A stretch of DNA of 5,443 nucleotides, from the NCBI GenBank assembly GCA_023269455.1, contig JAHFTG010000168.1, positions 1 through 5,443 on the forward strand. Direction: 5' to 3'. The first letter of the stretch is position 1; each line of letters opens with the position of its first letter. Origin of the DNA: Opitutaceae bacterium. Lineage in GTDB: Bacteria > Verrucomicrobiota > Verrucomicrobiia > Opitutales > Opitutaceae. Positions 1 through 5,443 of this stretch are shown piece by piece. The position numbers were made by a program, and so were the translations under genes. The notes beneath the pieces are model-generated. The model did no database searches. It was not told the DNA's origin and saw only the letters and a list, made by a program, of their open reading frames with translations.

Positions 1-125
1 GGCACGTCGCACTGGCCGCGAGTTTCCATTTAAGGCGGAATCCAGCAAGTCAAAGCCGGGACAGATCGGGCGCACCGCACAAAAGCTGCTTTCCGCACGC
101 CGCGTGCAGGCTAGGCTCCTCACCC
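1..125. other. Leader region upstream of deoC with a small hairpin
   Basis: No complete gene is visible here. The deoC frame stays open to the left edge, but it contains no ATG, GTG or TTG upstream of 126, so the region is read as untranslated leader or intergenic DNA. A perfect 5-bp stem (GCACG at 95-99, CGTGC at 103-107, loop CCG) lies 19 bases before the deoC start. It has no following T run, so it is not a convincing terminator. A tandem AGGCT repeat (108-112 and 113-117... roughly aggctaggct) sits between the hairpin and the start codon. No promoter with good -35 and -10 boxes was found. Confidence 0.4.
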
Positions 126-830
126 ATGACGCTCACTCACGCCCAACTCGCCGCGATGCTCGACTCGACCAACCTCCGGCTGGATGCCACCGAGGCCGAC
201 ATCGAGCAGCTCTGCCGCGAAGCCGCGCTGCACCGCTGCGCCTGCGTGATGATTTACCCGGCCAGCGTGGCGCTCGCCGCCCGCATCCTCGCCGGCACCG
301 GCATGCACATCGGCACCGTCATCGGTTTCCCCAGCGGACGTTTTTCCACCGAGGCCAAGGCCGCCGAAATCACCGCCGCCCATCGCGCAGGCGCGCATGA
401 AGTCGATATCGTGATGAACTACCCTGCGCTCCTCGCGGGCCACTCCGCCGAAGTCGCCGCGGAAGTGTCCGCGCTCACCCACCTCGCTCACCGCCAGGGC
501 CAGCTCATCAAAGTCATCGTCGAGACGTGTTTTCTCGACGACGCCCGTCGCCTTGAAGCCCTGCGCATCTGCGAAGACGCCGGAGCCGATTTCATAAAAA
601 CCTCCACCGGTTTCGGCACCGCCGGGGCCAAGGTCGAACACATCGCCGCGTGGTCCAAAGCCCGTCGCGGCGCGATCCGCCTCAAGGCCTCCGGCGGCAT
701 CAAGACCCTCGCCGATGCCCGCGCGCTCATCGACGCCGGCGCCACGCGTCTCGGCACCTCGAACGCCTCCACCCTCCTCGCCGAACTCAGCGGCGCCCCC
801 GTGCAAAGCGGCGCAGGCGGCGGTTATTGA
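126..830 (+). CDS. deoC: Deoxyribose-phosphate aldolase (class I, TIM barrel)
   Basis: The 234-residue product is a cytoplasmic aldolase that splits 2-deoxy-D-ribose 5-phosphate into glyceraldehyde 3-phosphate and acetaldehyde, the last step of deoxynucleoside salvage. The family motifs are in order: LDST near residue 12, the IYP strand at 43-45, the HEVDIV motif with catalytic Asp94, the DFIKTSTGF motif whose Lys158 forms the Schiff base, and KASGGI with the activating Lys187. The phosphate-binding loops are SGG 189-191 and GTSN 210-213. The last residue is Tyr234, matching the C-terminal tyrosine that in E. coli (Tyr259) assists catalysis. Length is usual for the short bacterial form. The start at 126 is the only usual start codon in frame, and it places the LDST strand where the family has it; no clear ribosome binding site precedes it. 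Odd points: Met42 occupies the position of E. coli Cys47, and Asn213 replaces the second serine of the usual phosphate-binding pair. It probably shares a transcript with the lipoprotein gene 2 bases downstream. Confidence 0.96.
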   Translation: MTLTHAQLAAMLDSTNLRLDATEADIEQLCREAALHRCACVMIYPASVALAARILAGTGMHIGTVIGFPSGRFSTEAKAAEITAAHRAGAHEVDIVMNYPALLAGHSAEVAAEVSALTHLAHRQGQLIKVIVETCFLDDARRLEALRICEDAGADFIKTSTGFGTAGAKVEHIAAWSKARRGAIRLKASGGIKTLADARALIDAGATRLGTSNASTLLAELSGAPVQSGAGGGY

Positions 831-832
831 AG

Positions 833-1762
833 ATGCGTCCGCTCCCCTTTTTTCTGGGCGTCACGGTGCTGGCCGTCGTGCCGTTTTTAGCGAGCTGCAC
901 GCCGACTCCCGCCTATCAAACCCACCAGATCGCCGGCCATCTGCCCGCAGGCATCCCGGAATCCAGCGGCATCGCCACTTCGCACCGCGATCCGCGCCTC
1001 TTCTGGACGCACAACGACAGCGGCGGCCAGCCCGTGCTCTACGGCATCGAGCCCAACGGCATCCGTCGCGGCGACCTCCGCCTCATCGGCGTGCACAACG
1101 TTGACTGGGAGGACATCGCCTCCTTCGAGCTCGATGGACGCGCGTGGATTCTTGTGGCGGACACCGGCGACAACAACGGCTCGCGCCACGACTGCGCGCT
1201 CTACGTCGTCGCCGAGCCCGACCCCGCGCAACTCGTCCCGTTTCAAGAACTCAACGTGCCCGTCGCCTGGAAGATTCCCGTGCATTTCCCCGACGGTCCG
1301 CACGACTGCGAGGCCGTCGCCGTCGATGCCAAGGCCGGACTCGTTTACCTGCTCACCAAACGCACCAAGCCGCCGGGGCTCTACACCCTGCCGTTGCGGC
1401 CGCCCGCCGATGCACCGGTTCCCGCCGCCAAGCCCGTCGCGCACCTGCATGATTTCCCCCAGCCCTCGGCCATGCAAAAACTCCTGCCGATTCCGACCGG
1501 CCACTACCGCGCCGAGCCGACCGCGATGGATTTCGCGTCCGACGGCTCCGCCGCCGTCGTGCTCACCTACGGCGATGTATGTCTTTTCCCGCGGAAGCCC
1601 GGCGAGACGTGGATCGAGGCGCTTTCGCGAAAACCCGAGGTGCTCCCACCCCACGGGCTCGCGCAAGCCGAGGGCGTGGGCTTCGCCCAAGACAGCCGCA
1701 CGATCTACGTGACCTCCGAAGGCACCGGCACCGCGATCCTGCGCTACAAACCGGAAAAATAA
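833..1762 (+). CDS. Lipoprotein with beta-propeller-like repeats, unnamed family
   Basis: The 309-residue product begins with a lipoprotein signal: Arg2, a hydrophobic stretch at 5-19, and lipobox LASC with Cys22 as the likely lipidated residue. The mature protein should therefore be anchored to the periplasmic face of a membrane. The rest shows a repeated pattern of Glu followed by small and hydrophobic residues, then a turn and a beta strand: ESSGIA (43), WEDIA (92), CEAVAVD (159), EPTAMDF (228) and AEGVGF (279). Other marks are WTHNDSG (58-64) and ADTGDNNG (109-116). The spacing suggests a six-bladed propeller, somewhat like beta-propeller phytases, but I cannot assign a substrate. The start at 833 is chosen because it opens directly into the signal peptide; the same frame extends back to 650 inside deoC, which would bury the signal. 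It begins 2 bases after the deoC stop, so translation is probably coupled. The open frame and lipoprotein call are firm; the propeller is inferred. Confidence 0.88.
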   Translation: MRPLPFFLGVTVLAVVPFLASCTPTPAYQTHQIAGHLPAGIPESSGIATSHRDPRLFWTHNDSGGQPVLYGIEPNGIRRGDLRLIGVHNVDWEDIASFELDGRAWILVADTGDNNGSRHDCALYVVAEPDPAQLVPFQELNVPVAWKIPVHFPDGPHDCEAVAVDAKAGLVYLLTKRTKPPGLYTLPLRPPADAPVPAAKPVAHLHDFPQPSAMQKLLPIPTGHYRAEPTAMDFASDGSAAVVLTYGDVCLFPRKPGETWIEALSRKPEVLPPHGLAQAEGVGFAQDSRTIYVTSEGTGTAILRYKPEK

Positions 1763-1823
1763 CGCAGCCCGTCTGTCACCCGTTACCTGACAACAGGGTT
1801 TCCGCGAAACCGGAGCGGACGGC
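1763..1823. terminator. Small inverted repeats between convergent genes
   Basis: This 61-base gap separates the stop of the lipoprotein gene from the stop of the convergent ABC exporter. It holds a 4-bp stem CCTG/CAGG (1786-1789 with 1794-1797) and an overlapping 6-bp stem GGTTTC/GAAACC with loop CGC (1797-1802 with 1806-1811). Neither is followed by a T run on either strand, so any role in ending transcription is weakly supported and would have to be Rho-dependent or structural. The two stems share base 1797 and cannot both form fully. Confidence 0.25.
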
Positions 1824-3575
<1,752 letters not shown>

Positions 3576-3665
3576 TAAAAAATACGAACCGGCAGACCGT
3601 TGCACGACGCCGGAGCGAGGCCAGCCGAAACTTGCAAATTTCCCGCCGCAGCCCACGTTAACCCC
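3576..3665. promoter_or_regulatory. Divergent intergenic region carrying two promoters (by layout)
   Basis: These 90 bases lie between the starts of the ABC exporter (- strand) and the exported nuclease-like protein (+ strand), so promoters for both should lie here or overlap the coding ends. I see no sigma-70 pair with good agreement in both boxes. A TTGCAA at 3633-3638 resembles a -35 box for the + gene, but the hexamer 17 bases later does not resemble a -10 box. An A run at 3577-3582 gives the exporter message an AT-rich region just before its start codon. The regulatory role is inferred from gene layout only. Confidence 0.35.
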
Positions 3666-4370
3666 ATGCACGCGAGCCGCTTGTTAATCCGGCTTATTTT
3701 AACCTGCGCCCTCCTGGGGCCGCTGGCGACGCGAGCGCAGGAGGTGCAGAAACACGGGCTCGTTTTCGAGGCGTGGATTCGTGATACGTTTTTCGAGGGC
3801 TACCAGCCGCCCAGCTACACCCAAAAATGGGACATTCCCGCCGCCGCCAACAAGCTCCACGGCGGCGTGCCGGTGAACCCCAAGGCCGCCAAATATCGCA
3901 CGCCCGTCGATCTCGGAGACGCGCTCCGTCAATACGACATCGCCGAGCCCTTCATCCTCGTCATCGGCTACTGGCAGCAGGACGGAGACAAAAAACGCTT
4001 CGTCAATATCGTGGCCCCGCGCATGGAACCGGAGGCCTGGCGAAAACTGTGGGGGCCTGTCACCCGCGCCGATCTGGAACGGCTCGATGCCGTCATCAAA
4101 GACCGCACGCTATCGCCCGCCGAAGCGCGTCGGCAGGCGCAGGCCATCAAGGATGCGCCGCCCTTCACGCAGTCGGTCATCGTCGTGAATCCGAAGATCG
4201 ATTCGAAAACCCAGCGCCGCCTGCAATGCAGCCTGCGCTTCGAGGATGTTTTCAAGTTTCTCGCTCCCGAGACCGATCCGGCGACGCAAACGGTTCCCTC
4301 GCTCTGGGGCGTGGCGTTTCCCGGCGAAGTGACTTCGGCCCCGCGCACGCTGGAAAAACCGGCGCCGTAA
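3666..4370 (+). CDS. Exported protein with PD-(D/E)XK nuclease-like motifs
   Basis: The 234-residue product starts with a clear Sec signal peptide: Arg5 and Arg9, a hydrophobic core at 6-21, and a probable cleavage after TRA at residue 24. The mature part carries motifs arranged as in restriction-endonuclease-like folds: HGLVFEAW with Glu35 in a first helix, KWDIP with Asp56 opening a strand, and VPVNPK with Lys73 at the end of the next strand, then DLGDALRQ (82-89) and the strand FILVIGYW (96-103). A conserved-looking C-terminal block is PKIDSK followed by QRRLQCSL (177-190). This suggests a metal-dependent nuclease acting in the periplasm or outside the cell, but the fold is my inference from motif order; no family name is assigned. 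The catalytic site would be D...N-P-K instead of the usual D...(D/E)-x-K. There is no methyltransferase next to it. The start at 3666 is chosen because it begins the signal peptide; an in-frame earlier ATG at 3600 would place 22 polar residues before it. It is divergent from the ABC exporter and tail to tail with the small membrane gene. Confidence 0.85.
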   Translation: MHASRLLIRLILTCALLGPLATRAQEVQKHGLVFEAWIRDTFFEGYQPPSYTQKWDIPAAANKLHGGVPVNPKAAKYRTPVDLGDALRQYDIAEPFILVIGYWQQDGDKKRFVNIVAPRMEPEAWRKLWGPVTRADLERLDAVIKDRTLSPAEARRQAQAIKDAPPFTQSVIVVNPKIDSKTQRRLQCSLRFEDVFKFLAPETDPATQTVPSLWGVAFPGEVTSAPRTLEKPAP

Positions 4371-4386
4371 AACTCAGGCTTTTTCC
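4352..4386. terminator. Possible bidirectional terminator across two convergent stops
   Basis: GGAAAAACC at 4352-4360 pairs with GG(C)TTTTTCC at 4377-4386, a 9-bp stem interrupted by one bulged base (4379). The loop contains both stop codons and the 8-base palindrome CGGCGCCG (4360-4367). Because the structure has A's in one arm and T's in the other, it could act on transcripts from both sides. No separate T run follows the stem in either direction, so the evidence is moderate to weak. Confidence 0.35.
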
Positions 4387-4646
4387 GGGTGTTTGTCCGA
4401 AAACATCATGAGCGCGAACAGACCCGGCAGAGACGTCAGAATCAGAAAGCCCCAGGCCCAGTGATGACCCTTCGCCTTGGCGAAGGCGCAGGCACCGAGG
4501 ACGAAGACCGGAATCGCCGAGAGCGACACGGGCAGCGCATAGGACGCGAGCGGCGTCTTGATGACGGTAAGGGCGAAGCCTACGATGCTCAGGATCAGCG
4601 CCGCGCCGATGCAGTTGAAGGCTTTCTGTTTTTGTTTGGGAAGCAT
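4374..4646 (-). CDS. Small three-helix membrane protein, unknown function
   Basis: The 90-residue product has a basic N-terminus (Lys4, Lys6, Lys8) and three hydrophobic segments near residues 11-29, 35-55 and 63-82. Between the second and third lies a short basic loop AKAKG followed by HHWAWGF, and the tail SDKHPEKA is charged. The pattern of a KG loop, tryptophans, a Gly/Leu-rich helix and a DK-containing tail recalls small integral membrane proteins common in many bacteria, but I cannot assign a role. The gene ends 3 bases from the stop of the convergent exported-protein gene. Upstream, a probable terminator separates it from the acetyltransferase fusion gene, so it may have its own promoter. 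No ribosome binding site is evident. The hydrophobic reading makes it the preferred frame over the longer arginine-rich overlapping frame on the same strand. Confidence 0.75.
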   Translation of the reverse strand: MLPKQKQKAFNCIGAALILSIVGFALTVIKTPLASYALPVSLSAIPVFVLGACAFAKAKGHHWAWGFLILTSLPGLFALMMFSDKHPEKA

Positions 4647-4650
4647 GTTG

Positions 4651-4675
4651 AAAATAAAAAGGAGACGGGACGTCT
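4651..4675 (-). terminator. Rho-independent terminator after the acetyltransferase gene
   Basis: Read on the - strand, the stem AGACG-TCC-CGTCT (4675 down to 4663) is followed after CC by a T-rich run, TTTTTATTTT (4660 down to 4651). It lies 43 bases beyond the stop of the GNAT fusion gene and only a few bases before the start of the small membrane gene, so it would separate the two same-strand genes or attenuate read-through into the second. The stem is short (5 bp), which limits confidence. Confidence 0.5.
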
Positions 4676-4717
4676 GCTAACCACGCTAAGGCCAATAAAG
4701 CCGCCGTGCCGATAACG

Positions 4718-5422
4718 TTATTTCAAGGTGATTTTCCCCATGCAGGTGCGTGGCTCCACCGCATAACCCATTTTTTCGTAGAAGCCGGCCACGCCTTCGT
4801 TTCCATCGGCGATCTGAAGGTTGATCTTCACGCAGCCGCGTTCCCGCAACGCGGACTCCGCGCGCCCCAGCAGCGACCGCCCGATCCCTCGATTGCGAAA
4901 GGCCGGATCGATCGCCAGCGAGTAAATCCAGCCGCGATGCCCGTCGTAGCCCGCCATCACCGTGCCCACCAACCGCTCGGCGGATTCCGCCACAAAAAAC
5001 AACCCGTCGGCCGCCTCCACTTTGTTGCGGATGGAAACCTCGGGCGCGTTGTGGGCGGCGGCGTAGTTCAGCACCGAGGTCCATAGACTCACGACCGCCG
5101 CGTGGTCCTTGCGGGAGTCAAAAAGCCGGATGCCTCCGCCGGCGCCCGCTGGATTCGCGCGGCCGGGCGAACGAAGTAAAAACCTCAACGCGTCCCAGAC
5201 GCCCGCGTATTTCTTTTCCCGCCCGAGATAACGCTCCAGCACATAGAACAGGTAATAATAGAAGCGGCAGAATCCCCACACCGTGATCGCCAGCAGGAAA
5301 AGCGTGCGGAAATTTTGCGAAGGCGCGTAGAGCGCGCCCGCCCCCAGCAGCCCCAGGACCAGAAACAAAAATCCTTTCGCGTGAATGAGCGCAGGGCTCT
5401 TGAGATCGCGATTAAGGTTCAT
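4718..5422 (-). CDS. Membrane-anchored YpeA-like GNAT acetyltransferase (fusion)
   Basis: The 234-residue product joins two parts. Residues 1-85 form a membrane domain with two hydrophobic helices (about 17-33 and 40-62), the second rich in Phe and Tyr, followed by a basic amphipathic stretch. A Gly/Ala-rich linker (91-97) leads to a complete GNAT acetyltransferase domain, residues 98-234, which transfers an acetyl group from acetyl-CoA to an unknown amine. The GNAT part strongly recalls E. coli YpeA: GTVMAGYDGHRG at 153-164, the acetyl-CoA-binding motif R-N-R-G-I-G at 176-181 after strand YSLAIDP, GCVKINLQI at 196-204, and FYEKMGY at 214-220. With the linker following the second helix, the enzyme most likely faces the cytoplasm if both ends are inside. 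The start at 5422 is the one that includes the membrane part; no internal ATG sits just before the GNAT domain. A terminator follows. The substrate is unknown. Confidence 0.9.
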   Translation of the reverse strand: MNLNRDLKSPALIHAKGFLFLVLGLLGAGALYAPSQNFRTLFLLAITVWGFCRFYYYLFYVLERYLGREKKYAGVWDALRFLLRSPGRANPAGAGGGIRLFDSRKDHAAVVSLWTSVLNYAAAHNAPEVSIRNKVEAADGLFFVAESAERLVGTVMAGYDGHRGWIYSLAIDPAFRNRGIGRSLLGRAESALRERGCVKINLQIADGNEGVAGFYEKMGYAVEPRTCMGKITLK

Positions 5423-5443
5423 GCCGCTCTGGAAATGTCACGT

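Noticed and set aside
1..33. A ten-codon open frame at the left edge ending in TAA at 31-33, possibly the end of an upstream gene
   Set aside because: Too short to recognise, and the other + strand frames are also open here, so it cannot be distinguished from chance.
80..125. On the - strand, CGGAAAGCAGC recalls the conserved SRP RNA loop
   Set aside because: The full GGTC...GGAAGGAAGCAGCC element and the flanking helix are absent, so the match is only partial.
120..806. A 228-codon open frame on the - strand opposite deoC
   Set aside because: Gly-, Ala- and Glu-rich low-complexity translation without recognisable domains; deoC on the other strand has every catalytic motif.
887..1690. A 267-codon - strand frame opposite the lipoprotein gene
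   Set aside because: No signal, motif or domain seen; the + strand frame has a lipobox and regular repeats.
3633..3661. TTGCAA with a hexamer 17 bases later as a sigma-70 promoter for the exported protein gene
   Set aside because: The second hexamer (ACGTTA) does not match a -10 box at any strong position.
3576..3671. An N-terminal extension of the ABC exporter by 32 residues
   Set aside because: It would overlap the divergent gene's start, and the added residues are unlike the start of exporter families; the ATG at 3575 fits better.
4252..4695. A 147-codon - strand frame overlapping the small membrane gene
   Set aside because: It is a shifted frame overlapping both the exported-protein gene end and the small gene, with an arginine-rich tail and no coherent hydrophobic pattern.
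4389..4715. A 108-codon + strand frame over the small membrane gene
   Set aside because: Arg-, Glu- and Gln-rich translation typical of the opposite strand of a membrane protein gene; no motif supports it.

Overview
The window is GC-rich bacterial DNA, densely packed with six protein genes and no gap longer than about 125 bases. The composition, the lack of clear Shine-Dalgarno sequences before the starts, and a gene set of small unnamed secreted and membrane proteins around a few housekeeping-type enzymes would fit a Verrucomicrobiota (Opitutaceae-like) chromosome. That placement is an inference from general impression, because no marker gene is present. I see no mobile element, CRISPR array, tRNA or rRNA.

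Layout from left to right. A leader of about 125 bases contains a small hairpin. It is followed by deoC (deoxyribose-phosphate aldolase, + strand). Two bases after the deoC stop begins a lipoprotein with a repeat pattern like a beta-propeller (+ strand), and the two genes are probably one transcript. A gap of 61 bases with small inverted repeats separates the lipoprotein from a convergent MsbA-type ABC exporter on the - strand. The exporter gene starts 90 bases from a divergent + strand gene for an exported protein with PD-(D/E)XK nuclease-like motifs. That gene runs tail to tail, 3 bases between stops, into a small - strand gene for a three-helix membrane protein. Upstream of the small gene on the same strand is a fusion of a two-helix membrane domain with a YpeA-like GNAT acetyltransferase, ended by a plausible Rho-independent terminator.

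Functionally the window does not form one obvious pathway. deoC salvages deoxyribose from DNA breakdown, and the exported nuclease-like protein could produce deoxynucleotides outside the cytoplasm. These two genes are not in one operon, so linking them is speculative. The most notable items are: the nuclease-like fold behind a signal peptide with no methyltransferase nearby; the membrane-tethered acetyltransferase fusion; the methionine in DeoC at the position of the E. coli cysteine responsible for aldehyde inactivation; and the propeller-like lipoprotein with a repeated glutamate motif resembling beta-propeller phytases.
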